64,000 nucleotides of DNA from Ascaphus truei (GCA_036426205.1 CM071586.1:10710518-10774517); one strand, 5' to 3'; counted from the stretch's first letter, positions 34,383-46,016 are shown. The notes: a model not told the origin generated them from the sequence alone. Numbers and translations: made by a program.

Positions 34383-35104
34383 GGTCCTGGGAGTCACACC
34401 ATCCTCGGCGTGCTCCTCACTTACATATTGCCTAGGCGCGCGCGCGCACGTCAGCGCTCCCCTTCTAGTGTCAGGCCTGGGCGTGTACTCGGTCACTTAC
34501 CCGCAAGTACGGCCACACGGGGGCGCATCCACATGGAGGAGCACCAGCCTCTTAAAGGCATAGCTCCTCTTTACAATGCCTCAATCAAATGTGCTCATTC
34601 GTCTAGTCCCTCCTCCAGGGGTTTCTCTGGACCTATCCCTGCCTCAGCCTGGCCCATTCACAGCCCCCACCTTGCTACTCTGCCATTGGACCCTCGTGCC
34701 TATATATAACCTACAGCTTCATTAACTCATCGGCTGAGCATAGAACCAGTTGTTCTTCACTCTCTGCCTCCCTAGTCCTGTCTTGTTTTGCAGTCTTCCT
34801 CGTGTACCGAACCGGCTTCCTCTACGACTACCCGCACCTCTGGCATCCCGAACTCAGCATACGGCAACACGACTCTCCGCACCTCTGGCATCCCAAACCC
34901 GGCAAACGGTAAACGATTACGTCCTTCTCTCTAACCCCGGACTTGGCAAACAGCACCCTCTACCATCCATACCTCTCCTGCCCCGACCCGGACTCCCAGA
35001 CCACTCTACTCTCAAGACGTGCCCTCGTGGCTGTGGGGGGCGTTATATCCTATCCCACCTCAGCACCGCGGTCCCGTCTCGTTTGTGGTGAGCACGTCGT
35101 GACA
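34378..35104 (+). repeat. 3' LTR of the 29-35 kb Gypsy
   Basis: A 727-bp copy of the 5' LTR lacking about 62 bp near its start and with a few substitutions (for example the end reads CGTGACA rather than CCTAACA). It is followed by the CTCTC target duplication. Confidence 0.92.
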
Positions 35105-35109
35105 CTCTC

Positions 35110-35589
35110 AGACCCACAATGGTCCTTTCTTTACACAAATGTAGTTCCCTTTTTTAATTAAGAATACAGAAAAATCCAGAGCACCAATCTACCATTCGTA
35201 TATAGAGAAATATTCAAAATAAATATTGGGTAATATATCCAAATATGTAAAAATTGGAAAATAAATAAATATATATATATATACAGTAATACAGTCTCAC
35301 TCGCAGCGCTACAGATGTAATCGGGCTGTTTGAAGAAGATGAATTCTTATGGCCTTCAGGATTAGAAGAAGAACAACAACAAATAAAGTATAATACTGTT
35401 TTTACTGATAAAAAGCTAGAATGGTATCAAAACCAAAAAATGAGATATCATTGGATAATGTGTCACTGGGGGTTTGTGTTTGCCTTCCTTTGGATCAATA
35501 TACTGTAAGTACGGATATAGGAGAACGTATCTGTAGTCTAAATTGAGCATAGGTAGCACTTGATGGACATAGAGTATGTCATTATCCAA
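35110..35589. other. AT-rich flank, no gene
   Basis: Includes a TA microsatellite at about 35270-35283. A short frame with acidic and Gln-rich residues near 35325-35410 has no recognisable family. Confidence 0.35.
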
Positions 35590-35965
35590 CGTCATTTGTT
35601 ATGTAATGCTGAAACTACGATGTAATGATGTAACAATGTAATGCTGTAACTATGTAACTACTACATAACTATGCACCAACAAACGATGCTACAATGTAAC
35701 ACTGTAACTATGTAACAATGTACAGCTGTTACGATGTAACTACATAATGCTGAAACTATGTAACTACTATGTAACTATGTAACGATGTAAAGCTGTAACT
35801 ATGTAACTACTATGTAACTACCATGTACCTATGTGACTATGCAACAATGTAACACTGTAACTATGTAACGATATACAGCCGGTACGATGTAATGCTGTAA
35901 CTATGTAACTACCATGTAACTATGAAACAATGTACAGACGTTACAATGTAACAATGTAGCCAAGT
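35590..35965. repeat. ATGTAAC-type minisatellite
   Basis: The heptamer-based unit TAACTATGTAACTACTATG and variants (ACGATGTAA, CAATGTACAGC) recur irregularly for about 375 bp. Confidence 0.85.
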
Positions 35966-36339
35966 AACACATGGGCAGGTTATAGTTTCAACTTTAAACG
36001 AAACTGTACTCTTTAAATTAAAAAAAACACTGTTGTTTCAAATGGAGGAATTCCTTTCCCTTGATACAGTAAATAGCTACATAATATGTCCCACAGTTTT
36101 GAAGCCCTCCTGTGCTATGTTGAACCCCTCCCATAATGAGAGAGAGAGACAGGGAGAGAGAGAGACTCTTAGTTAGAGTATGGCATCATTGTTTACCCAT
36201 GATGAAGGGCATAGATCCCATGAACATTAAGCCATCAATGCATCTACATAATAATATTAAACTTATTATGCATAAGTTAAAGTAACTTGATTGTTCTTGT
36301 GGGACGGGTCACACCAAGCTCCATTAAGGAAATTGAAAG
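35966..36339. other. No gene; short GA repeat
   Basis: Contains an AGAGAGAGACAGGG tract at about 36138-36168. Nothing else is recognised. Confidence 0.35.
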
Positions 36340-36490
36340 ACCATGGCATCCTTCTCTGCAATCAATATCACTCTGACCGGCACTGGTGCCCAGTGACTTT
36401 CCAGGTTCCATTCAAGTTGGCTGTAATGACCTTTAAACTCTTGCAAGGCCAAGGGCCTGGCTATCTGTAGTCTCGCTTGAAGCCACGGTG
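36340..36490 (+). pseudogene. LINE protein fragment
   Basis: Translation of one frame gives DRHWCPVTFQVPFKLAVM followed by TFKLLQGQGPGYL. This is the conserved post-RT segment of CR1/L2-type LINE proteins (the HWLPV..RI.FK motif). It is short and interrupted, so it is a remnant. Confidence 0.6.
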
Positions 36491-37555
36491 GGAAACTGGC
36501 AATGACCTCAGGTCCTATGGTAGTGTCTGCCTCTCCAGGCCAAGGTTACTGCACCCTACGCGGGCTGGGTGTGCTGCTGATTCCCACCACGGGGAGAAGA
36601 GAACCTGTACATACATAGCAACAATATGTTTGGAGATGTCTGCACAATAGAACGGCTGCACCACGTGTTGGGAGGAGGGATACGCCCACAGGAGGACGTC
36701 GTGCATCACCGGACGAGGCGATTGGACGTATGGAAGGATCGCCACTCCCATCAAATGACGCCATGCACCCAAGAACGGAGGATTTTCATTGGATCCAGAG
36801 GGGACCTGACAACGGGGCAGCAACGCAATAAAGTCACGCACCAACCATGCGCGTGGAGGTCAGAGCTCCATGATGACGTTGGATGCCAACCAAAAGATGG
36901 CAGAACCCACAGATGCAGCACGGTGGACAGCTGGAGTTTGATTGGGAAGGAGGAACACCTGGAGACATTGGGGGATATAAAGCAGAGACACTGGTGTGGT
37001 GTTAGCATGCCAGTCAATTTTGAGAAAGGCAGCTGTGCTTGCTGAATCGTCATGTCGTTTATGTAATGCACAACCTTTTTGACCTGAAATGTTTCACTAG
37101 AAAAGCTGCAAGATACAGTTCCCCTAAATAGTACCAGAATGAGCTGAATGCGAAAGGCTTGTTTCCATTTGGTCACTGACGTCTCCCAATGAATGGGCCG
37201 AAGAAATGATTTATCTGTTTTTATGCTGGAGCCAGGGAGCTCATATGTGTTTATTTGTTTGTTTCCCTCTAGGTTATTAATGAAACTGTTGTGCTCCCTT
37301 TACATGTCACGCGTGTCTTGTCTGTAGAACAGTGTAGCACAAACGTAAGTAAGAAAGCTGTGTAAATTCTGCTGAGTCTGGACAGAGGTGGACAAGGAGA
37401 GCCTACACAGTGGGGAGAATAGGGTCTACCATCAGCCAGGTATTCAGCATTAGATGTCTGCTGTTACATACTCTAGTCTTGGCTATTGCCCCCAGTAGAT
37501 ATTCCCTGCAAGTATTAAATCCCATCACCTGAATGTTCTTAATGTTAAATTTCAA
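36491..37555. other. No gene recognised
   Basis: Open frames occur on both strands (for example 36626-37045 on plus, 37176-36751 on minus) but show no domain, hydrophobic segment or family signature. The phrase GGATATAAAGC at 36973 resembles a TATA box, so part of this may be a decayed LTR. Confidence 0.3.
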
Positions 37556-38440
37556 AAAAAAGGGGGGTGGCGGGGCTGGGCCAGAGCGAGTAGCTTTTTT
37601 GGTCTGGCGAGTCATATTTTTGCAATTTGTCGAGCCCTGGGAGAGAGTAAAAAATCCGGACAGGGCCAGCCTTAGGGCTGGGACCCGCTGCGCCCGGCGG
37701 CGCGGGCGGCTGCACGGGCTTTCCCCACCAGCAGGGGAATCCTCCCGAGCCGGTCCCGGTCCCCCCTGGCTGCACAGCTCACGACACGCTGTGACGCATC
37801 AGCCGCCAGGGGAGGCAAGAGAATTGTAATCCCTAGCTGCGACGCGTCACGTGGTGTGGCTGTGAGCCAATGGGGAGGGGAGGCTTAGGGAGGAGGAGAG
37901 GCTTCGGGGAGCGGGGAGGAGTGTGGAGGGAAAGCAGCGTGAGTGCTTGTCGGTGTTTGTGTCTGAGTGCCTATCTGTGTTTGTGTATGTGTGTGCCTGA
38001 GTGCGTGAGTGCCTGCCTGTGTGTGTGTGTGTGTATGAGTGCGTGTGTGTGTATGAGTGCCTGCCTGTGTGTGTGTGTGTGTATGTGTGAGAGTGCCTGC
38101 GTGTGTGTATGAGTGCCTGGGTGTGTGTTTGAGTGTGTGTTGCTTGTGATTACATTGTGATCAGCAGCTCCAGCCCGAGCCCGTGGAGGGAGGGAGGGGG
38201 GGAGAGTAGCGGGTCCCTCCGCTCAAGCCATGCCCCCCCTCCCGCTCAAGCCTCCCACTCCCGCCCACCTCCCGCTCCGGCTCCCGCTCCCTACAGACCG
38301 CATATCGCGGTCTGTGTATGTCAGAGCCCCGCCTGTCTGCAGTGCGGGAGCACTGACGGAGGGAGCGGGGCCTTAGCCTTAGGATTCGCGTGGGCCCAAG
38401 TCTGCTGCTGGCAGCGGGACTTACCTAGACAATAAGCCCT
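37556..38440. repeat. GC-rich block with GTGTGTGAGTGCCTG minisatellite
   Basis: From 37640 the sequence is CpG-rich (GCGCCCGGCGGCGCGGGCGG). From about 37940 to 38160 it is a TG-rich minisatellite with units GTGTGTATGAGTGCCTG. The long Cys/Val-rich frames are composition artefacts. Confidence 0.6.
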
Positions 38441-38825
38441 CCTCTACCAGCATCACAGCATCATGTGATGTCACAGTGCCATGGCAACACGACATCATGT
38501 GATGCCGTGATGGCGACTGGGCAGGAGGCGTGCTCGCTGCGGAGAGGGAACAGGCATGCGCACGCACTACCGCGCCACACCCCACACTCACCTATCTGTT
38601 GGTCTGTGGGCCCCACGCTCCATCCTCTCTCTCCTCATGTCGGCGCCCAGATCCCACTTCCAACTGGAGGGGGGCCACGCACTCCCTCCTCCAGCTCCTC
38701 CCTCCAGTCAGATGAAAGTTGGATCCCGGTGCCGACAGGAGGGAGAAGAGGTGGATAAGAATACGTGATAGAACTTGATAATGTAAATCATAAGATACAC
38801 TGTATGGCAATGTAACAGCAAATAC
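38441..38825. other. No gene recognised
   Basis: GC-rich, low-information sequence continuing from the block to the left; no supported feature. Confidence 0.3.
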
Positions 38826-38855
38826 ATCAACGCGTTTCACACGCTTAACAGATAA
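38826..38855 (-). ncRNA. Hammerhead-like remnant
   Basis: On the minus strand, CTGTTAAGCG is followed by TGTGAAACGCGTT. Only the GAAAC half of a hammerhead core is convincing; it is listed because the same GAAACGCGT box recurs at 19.2 and 43.1 kb. Confidence 0.25.
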
Positions 38856-39009
38856 ATTTGCTCATCTCAATTCTAACTGTGGCGGATCAGTATTTAGACA
38901 TGTAGTAGGTCGTATTAAAATTGTCTTTTTTTGATTTATTGATAAAAGAGCATTCTGAAAATGTTATCTGGCCAGCAAATTTTTATTTTTTCTCTCTCTC
39001 CTTTTATTT

Positions 39010-39050
39010 GTGTGAGCTTTCGAGATACACTGATCTCTTCTTCCGGAGAT
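39010..39050 (-). ncRNA. Hammerhead-like hairpin with GAGAT/ATCTC stem
   Basis: The minus strand reads GGAAGAAG, then stem II GAGAT/ATCTC around CAGTGT, then CGAAAGCTC. This resembles a CUGANGA - stem II - GAAA hammerhead with core substitutions. Confidence 0.35.
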
Positions 39051-39137
39051 GTTACAATGAATAAAGCAAGAAAGGGTTTTACTTAAAAACAGTGCATCCT
39101 GGAATGTATCTAACTGAAGCCTATCCCTCCTCCTGGG

Positions 39138-39938
39138 TGTTACGCCGGTGCTGCCCGCAGACCACACCCATCCCTTATACTGAGGTGGGGACGTATATGT
39201 GCACGCACCCGCAGCAGAAGGAGCGTGTCCATAGTGTGGTGTTTTGGTGTTGCCTGGCCAGGTGGAAATAGCTGTAGCAATACTTGCCGGTCTGGTAAAA
39301 GAAGTGACGTGGTTGTTGCCGTTAGCCAAGGTCAGGGATAGGAGAGATCCGGAAGGTCGGGGTTCAAGCTGAGATCGAGGGACGTGAGAAGCCATGTAGT
39401 CAAGTGGGAACCGGGGTCGAAAGCCAGAAAGTGTAGTCCGCCAAGCCGAGTCGTAACCTGAATAAGCGAAGATGAGAGAGCCAGAATAGACATCCACAAA
39501 GATACTATGTCGAGCAATGTGAAAGAGGTAAGACAGGCATTATATACTGTGTCTGACCAATAGGAAGTGGAGGCAGGCCTTGAGGAGCACAAGGAGCTGT
39601 CCTGGATTGGTTCCTATGATAGGCAGCCAGGTGGGAAGCTTTGGGGTTAAGTTGTAGCCAGCACGTGGGCGGAGGGCGTGGCTTCACTGCAAGAGCAGTG
39701 AATAAATTATCTTGGTCCATTGCGTGCTCCGTAATGAGGGGAGGCGCGTGCGCAGAGGCAATGGCAGCCGCCTGAGCACCAGCTGCCCGCGGAGCAGCGG
39801 CCGCCCACTGGGGATGACTGGGAAGCCCCCAAACCACGGGAGCCAGGCGGGAGCGGCGAGGAAGGAGCCTCACAGTAGCGGTAGCAAAAAGAAGTGAGTG
39901 GGGGTCATGCTGCGACCGCCGTGATCCCTGAATCCTCA
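39138..39938 (-). repeat. 3' LTR of the outer Gypsy
   Basis: Matches 48001-48806 throughout, with scattered substitutions. A polypurine tract (minus strand CTGAAGGGGGTAC, about 39940-39955) abuts its start. Confidence 0.85.
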
Positions 39939-39944
39939 GAGTAC

Positions 39945-41430
39945 CCCCTTCAGGGTCAGCCTCAGGATGATCCTTCCATGGTTTGGATGGAAACTTTTTC
40001 CGGAAGCATTTGAGAAGTCCTGGTGAGTGAATGTCCCTTTGGAAGCTGTGGACCCAAATCCGTCTCTCCTTCCCGAAGGTGGATGAACAGCGATCTCATC
40101 GTTTTCCAGGGTTTCAGGAGGTTCACGTGGTAGATTTGTTTACCCTTCCTGGACCCTGGTTGAGAGACCTCATAGTTCACCTCCCCGGTGCGGCGGAGAA
40201 CTTGGAAAGGACCCTGCCACTTCGAAAGGAGTTTACTCTCTGATGTCGGTAGTAGTAGCATCACTTGGTCCCCAGGTTGGAAGACCCTCAAGCGAGCATT
40301 TTGGTTATACTGCCTCTCTTGACGTTCTTGAGCAGATTTGAGGTTTTCCTTCGCAAACCGACCAATCATGTCTAGGCGGTTTCTAATGTCTATGACATAC
40401 TGAAGGGTATTCTTGGAGGGGGAGGGCTCCTCCTCCCAGGATTCCTTCAGTAGGTCAAGAATACCCCGAGGTTGGCGTCCATATAGGAGATCAAACGGGG
40501 AGAAGCCTGTGGATGATTGGGGAACTTATCATACCGCAAACAACAGGAAAGGGAGAAGTTCATCCCAAGCTCGCTTTTCAGTGTCCACAAACTTCCTAAG
40601 CATGGTTTTTAAAGTACGGTTAAACCTCTCTACCAATCCATCAGTCTGAGGATGGTAGACTGAGGTCCGGACGGATTTTACCTCCAATAACTTCAGGACA
40701 TCCTGCATTAACTTTGCCATGAAATTTGTTCCCTGGTCAGTTAACATTACTTGGGGAAGTCCTACCCTAGAGAACAGTTCTAACAGCCTGTGAGCAACCT
40801 GTTTAGCAGTGGCTGATCTCAGAGGGAAGGCCTCAGGATATCTGGTGGCATAATCTACAACAACGATATAAATTTATGTCCCTTCGCAGAGGGTTCTAAA
40901 GGTCCGACCAGAACTACCCCAATTCTCTCGAACGGGATGGCTACCAAGGGCAGAGGGACCAAGGGAGCCGGCTTCTGTCCTTTTGGCTAGTTAACTGGCA
41001 TTCAGGACATGTCTCACATAGTTTCATGATGTCACCATGTATGCCTGGCCAGTAAAACCGGGACGAGATGCGGTCCGCGGTCTTATCTCTGCCCAAATGA
41101 CCACCCCATGGGAGAGTATGGGCTAGGGTGAACACTGTTTTAATCAACCCTTTAGGAACTAGCATCTGTCGAATGACCTCCCCTGTTTGTGTAACCTTAT
41201 TCACACGATATAGGATGTCATTCAACAGTTCAAAATGTGGAAACACTTTTACACCTTGTTCATCCATTATCTTGTTGTTGACCTGTACCATCTTCTTATA
41301 TTGTCTAGCCAGAGCTGGGTCTTCCCTCTGCCTCTGACGGAAGTCAGGAAGTCCAGGTCTGGCAAAATTCCCGTATCTATCTGTTCCCCACCCTGGTCAT
41401 CCCCGGCCATGACCTGCAGTCCTTTGGGCT
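39945..41430 (-). pseudogene. Second Gypsy: integrase remnant fused to outer Gypsy tail
   Basis: Minus frames give an integrase in three pieces. An HHCC finger (HTLPWGGHLGRDKT..CETCPECQL) is at 41291-40941. The catalytic core with LTDQGTNF and YHPQTDGLVERFN is at 40747-40529. The C-terminal domain, with PGDQVMLLLP, WQGPFQVLRR and IYHVNLLKPW, is at 40369 to about 40040. Stops and frame changes separate the pieces (for example near 40880 and 40510). At about 40040-40030 the sequence switches to the outer Gypsy's tail in another frame (FPSKPWKDHPEADPEGG). No 3' LTR of the second Gypsy remains, so a deletion joined the two. Confidence 0.8.
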
Positions 41431-43122
41431 AACTAATGTTACCAAGAGTCCCAGCCTTTCTTAACCAGTCCTCTTTTTCTGCACGTCTCTGTTTACAGCT
41501 GTCTCTACCCACCGGAAGCCTCGGATGCTGATGACGTCACTTCCGGTCGCTGACACGCACCCGTGACACGCACAGCAGAGAAGGAGAAAGATCCGAGAGA
41601 GAGATTCCATCCGGTGGCAGCACAGAGCGAAATTTGCAGAGATCATTGAGATCTAAAATGCTGTTTTTTATCTTGCACCATGTGAGTAGATTGGAATATA
41701 ACTACTTCATTTATTAAATTGTCATACAGTCTACGCTATGTCCAGTGTTTTCCTACCCTAAGGTCAGCTGAGAACCACACTCCTCTGGCAACAACACACT
41801 TGACAGACTGACACCAGTTCGTAAAGATACCTTTATGTGTCTGTATCCTACCTCACGTTTGTGAGTATTCTGTGTACACATTTTTGGGCTAGACAATTTC
41901 TTTCAACATTGTTTGCACAATATTGCACCATAAGCATTTTTTATGTGTTCCCACATGGTATGCGCTTCCTGATGATCCACTTGCCACTTCTTCAAACGAG
42001 GATTGAGAAAGAAATCCTACACCAGGTCACAGCTGCAATCAACCATTGTGTTTGTTTAAGTATCACTTTATCACTATTTTATTGATTATATCACTGTCTG
42101 TTGTAAATGTATATGAGCGCCATTTTTGGTTAAACACCCCACATACACCATTCTCTCTGGGAATACTGTGGGTGGCGGCCTCCCTTGAGTGATCCAATGG
42201 CCTCGGACCCGGGACGGGCGTCTCTGCGGGAGTTTGTACCAGGAACCCTCCGAGATGGGAAAGGGTCTTCCGATCGGGTTGACTGAATCTCCCGAGCTGG
42301 CGGGTTGAAGACCCCTTAATTGTCTTCTCTCCTGCCTCTAGCATCACCGGAAGCAACTGGTGTTTGCACGGACCGTTCCCAGAAAAAAGATAGGTGCAAA
42401 ACAGTGCTAATATTATATCAAATGAAATGACAAAGTGTATAGGCAGCCAGGTAAATGACCGGGGGTACAACCAGTCAGAGTGACAGAACGAAAAAAAAGG
42501 GGATGACCGGCGCCAAAAAAAGGTTAAATACCAAACCAATGAAAGTGTGACAGTCCAAATGCAGTCCTTGGGATGATGAAATATGATGATTCTCACCTCA
42601 ACAGGATATGTGGAAAAAGAGAAACGAAAAGAAAAACAGATAATGGTGCAGTAAATCAACACTGGGGGGGTGAACAGGTACTGACAATACGAGACATACA
42701 AGACATACAAACGTAAAACACTAGCACGGCCTAAATATTAATAAAAAGCAAATTTATTATGGTGTGGAAGGTGCATAAACCGCATCCGGAGGGGTAAAAT
42801 TACAACCCTACTCACAAGATGCTGGAAAGGTTAAGGCAACGAACTGGATGCATGCAGCTTGGCTCTCAAGATGGTGACCGGAGCACTTTGCCTGGCGTCC
42901 ACACGTGACCGGGATGGAAGACAGATGACTCAGATGATGGGGCCTCTGGGCGGACGTGACGTCTCCTCCGCTGTAGTCCCACCACAGGCTCACAGGACTT
43001 CAGTCCTCCTCAGCAACCGCGATACCGCCGCAAATCGGTTGTAGCACTTTGACGACTGCAGATTTCTCCCTTTGGGACTGCAGACTTCACCACGACCTGG
43101 AAACACTCTAAAAACTCGAAAC
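41431..43122. other. Mixed sequence beyond the PLE, no gene recognised
   Basis: This lies between the point where the inner Gypsy resumes (about 41430) and the hammerhead-like hairpin at 43123. By position it is the 3' end and terminal repeat of the PLE on the minus strand, possibly with further small insertions. None of the open frames has a recognisable domain. Confidence 0.35.
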
Positions 43123-43172
43123 TTCCCGACGCGTTTCGTACGCATGCGCGTACTTCTTCAAGGGATGTGCTT
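43123..43172 (-). ncRNA. Hammerhead-ribozyme-like motif downstream of a PLE ORF
   Basis: On the minus strand: CCC (stem I), TTGAAGA, stem II (GTACGC/GCGTAC around GCAT), GAAACGCGTC, then GGG closing stem I. This is the layout of a hammerhead with a minimal stem III, as described for PLE terminal repeats, cleaving after GUC. The first core position is U instead of C, so activity is doubtful. It lies about 275 bases past the PLE stop codon. Confidence 0.5.
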
Positions 43173-43445
43173 GCCTTTTAGTCTCTATGGTATATATACC
43201 ATCAGTCCAAAGTTCTTATTGGTTAATTGGATAGTTAGTATTAACCCCATGTAGGGCTGATAAACGGCAGCACATAAAGAACGGCCTATGCTAATCAACA
43301 TACAGAACAAACATAAAACATTAAATGGGATAACAAAAAAATTAGGAAAAAACATTAAAAACATTTAAAAGAACATTGAAAATGCATTAAAATGATTACA
43401 AATGTACAGAGGCAGAGCAATGAATTAATGACTTAAAAAAGATGA

Positions 43446-44715
43446 TTATAAAAAGGCTTTGAGTTCAAAGTCGATATTCATTCCTTTCGGGGAGAGAGTT
43501 TTTAGTTCATATATCCAGTAAGCTTCACGTATACTGGCGTGCTGGAGTCTACTCCCCCCTCTGGGATTAACATCAACCTGCTCAATTGCCTGACAGATAA
43601 GACCCTTGGGATTTTTATCATGGTACAGAGAAAAGTGATGCGAGACACTATGTGTCACTAAGCCCCTCTTAATGTTGTAGATATGCTCATAGACACGTCT
43701 CTGGAACGTTCTCCCTGTTCTGCCCACATATTGTAAGCCACAAGGGCATTGCAATAAATATATAACATATATGGAGTGGCAGTTAATGAAATTATGTATA
43801 GGGTAACTCCTATTGGTGACGTTAGATGTAAATTGTTTAGAATTTTTACTAAAAGAGCATGCTACGCACTTTGCACAGGTGAAGAAACCTTTTAGACTCC
43901 CTCCTAGTTTCTGTTTTTTTTGGTTCACCGGACAACTGGGAGCTAGTTTGGATTTCAAGTTATTAGCCTTTGAAAATATAATATTAGCTTTTTTTGGAAG
44001 GATATCTGCCAATACTTCATCTTGTAATAAAATAGGCCAATATTTATTTATAATTTGTTTAATTTTTGGCGCCATCTCATTGTATTGAGTGATGAACGCT
44101 ACCTGATTGTGACATCTATTTAATGTTTCCTTCTTTTTAGCATCGTACTGAAGTAAAGTGTCCCTATTGATCTCATTAACCTGATCAAAAGCCTCATTTA
44201 ATTCAAACTCTTGATATTTTCTATTAATGAATTTTTGTTTTAAATCTTCTGCTTGTTTCTTAAAAATCTCGTCTTCGGAACAGTTACGTTTAAGACGTAC
44301 CAGTTGTCCCTTTGGGATATTTCGCAGCCACTGCGGATTATGGTGACTATCCGCGCGTATATAGTTATTTGCCTGTACAGGCTTAAAGAAGGTCTTAGTG
44401 TGCAATATATCATCTTTGACATATATGTGAAGGTCCAAAAAATCAATGTGTTCAGTACTAAAACTACAAGTGAACTTAAGATTAAGGTGATTTTGATTTA
44501 AATATGTGCAAAAATCATTTAAGGAATCCTGAGTGCCTGACCAAATAAAGATCACATCATCAATGTAGCGCCGCCAGAGCACCAGGTTTGCTCCTAGGGG
44601 ACAGTTGTTCCAGATGAACTCCTCCTCCCAACTGTCCATAAATAAGTTGGCATAACTAGGAGCAAACCTCGTGCCCATAGCGGTACCACATTTCTGACCG
44701 TTCCCAGCTATCCTG
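43446..44715 (-). pseudogene. PLE reverse transcriptase and GIY-YIG endonuclease, 5' truncated
   Basis: The frame is open from about 44715 to the stop at 43446 (roughly 420 codons). It starts inside the RT: CGTAMGTRFAPSYANLFM, catalytic RYIDDVIFIW, then FLDLHIYV. The PLE-specific linker has RLKRNCSEDEIF and a Cys cluster (CAKCVACSF). It ends with a complete GIY-YIG endonuclease: YVIYLLQCPCGLQYVGRTGR, RRVYEHI and catalytic REAYWIYELKT. PLEs use this enzyme to open target sites. The first third of the RT is missing, so the copy is 5' truncated on insertion into the inner Gypsy's gag. Confidence 0.92.
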
Positions 44716-45508
44716 TTGGGTGTCGTCGCCAAGGAAGTTTTCCACCAAGCGGACCGCTGAATCCAGGGAAAATGCAGCGTGTGTTTTTACCCAGGAGCAG
44801 GAGGAGGGGGGCAGTATCTGTATGAACTGCTCGAGCACAAACTGTTCAAGGATCTCTGCCTTGGTATGCTTCTCCGGTTGTATCCACCTGGTACATAAGT
44901 CTACAAAGCGGTGGGCTACGACTCGGGGTCTGTCTTTGTTTGCATATTTGACTGTCCGGAACCGCTGTTGGTAGGTCTCTGGAGTGAGGCCTAGGCGATC
45001 CAGAATAGCAGCCTTTAGTCGCTGATAGTCCATGGCCTCGTCTGCTGGAAGAGCCTGGTAGGCTGCCTGAGCTTCTCCTATAAGAAGTGGAGCCAGAGTC
45101 GTTACCCAGCGATCAACTGTCCAGCCGTGGGCCGTGGCTACCCTTTCAAAAGTGAGGAGAAATGCCTCCGGGTCTTCGGTTGGCTTCATTTTAGGCAGCA
45201 TCACCGGTGGGTTATTTGGAATCGCTGGTCTGCCTTCAACTAGCAGTTGGAGTAGCTTTTCCACCCGCCGGGCCTGTTGCTCATCTTGCTGGGCCTGTCG
45301 CTCAGCTTGCTGGGCTTGTCACTCAGCTTGCTGGGCTTGATGTTCTGCTTGCTTGGCCTGCCATTCTATTTGCTGGGCCTGTTGCTCAGCTTATTTCTCT
45401 GCTAGCTGGAGCTGTTGCTCAAGGAACTGAGAAAAAAAATTCTCCATTTTTTTTCTGTGTGGCCCTTCAGATACAGGGGCTGTCAGACATCCCACTTCTG
45501 ACACCAGC
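44716..45508 (-). pseudogene. Second Gypsy gag with SCAN-like capsid
   Basis: The frame 45264 to about 44716 holds a SCAN-like capsid: EDPEAFLLTFERVATAHGW, LLIGEAQAAYQALP, RLGLTPETYQQRF and DLCTRWIQPEKH. Upstream, Gln/Ala-rich repeats (QQAEQQA-type, about 45280-45420) precede it. It is the same family as the gag at 23081 (shared motifs throughout). The PLE enters just after FLGDDTQQD. Confidence 0.85.
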
Positions 45509-46016
45509 TGTGGCAGGACGGCCTGTAGCCGAGGTCAGGGAACAGTTCACACGTATAGTTTCAGGATAAATGAAATCGTTCAGTGGCTTTATTTCTCCAC
45601 AGCAACATCACAGGCGGGTACACTGTCCCTTTAAACAAATAAATCCTGCTCCACATTGGGAGAAAAACTGACTAAGACAGCAGGCCTATCTAGCAGGCTT
45701 GCTGGCTAAAGCAGAACCAAACCATAAGGGTACTTTAAGCAGTCAGTAAAACAAATGAACAATCCTTACTTTGGTTGAAGTAGTCTTTGTTGAAATCCCT
45801 CTGGCTAAGAGCTCACGTAGCAGTGTGCTCCTCTCTAAGGCAGGGCAGCTACTGCCAGCAACAAGATCCTTTTTCTACCTTGCTGGCTCTCAGGTGTCAG
45901 CTTACATCCTGATTTACCTAGCTTCCACCTGAGTTAACCCTTATGAGTGCTGGATGAAGCACTCAGACATATGTCTCCCAGGCATAATTGATAGGGGTTG
46001 ACTTCACACTGTCACA
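45509..46016 (-). repeat. 5' LTR of the second (inner) Gypsy
   Basis: On the minus strand it starts TGTGACAGTGTGAAG at 46016, directly interrupting the outer Gypsy RT after its VYLD. It ends CCTGCCACA, followed by the primer site TGGTGTCAGAAGTGGG. Same primer site as the Gypsy at 22567. Confidence 0.8.

Larger units (their letters stand above)
29259..35104 (+). mobile_element. Chromodomain Ty3/Gypsy LTR retrotransposon, nearly complete
   Basis: LTRs at 29259-30048 and 34378-35104 begin TGTAAGGTCC and end with -ACA. They are flanked by the same pentamer CTCTC (29254-29258 and 35105-35109), a Gypsy-type target duplication. A polypurine tract (about 34359-34374, a long G run) precedes the 3' LTR. 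The LTRs are almost identical except for a ~62-bp segment present only in the 5' copy (about 29306-29368), so the insertion is recent. Coding order is gag, protease, reverse transcriptase, RNase H, integrase, chromodomain. Two single-base losses in G runs break it. Confidence 0.95.

Noticed and set aside
35590..35965. Possible CRISPR-like regular repeat
   Set aside because: Units are irregular variants of ATGTAAC without spacers; it is a eukaryotic minisatellite.
36626..37176. Overlapping 139- and 141-codon frames on opposite strands
   Set aside because: Mutually overlapping, no motif on either; likely repeat-derived.
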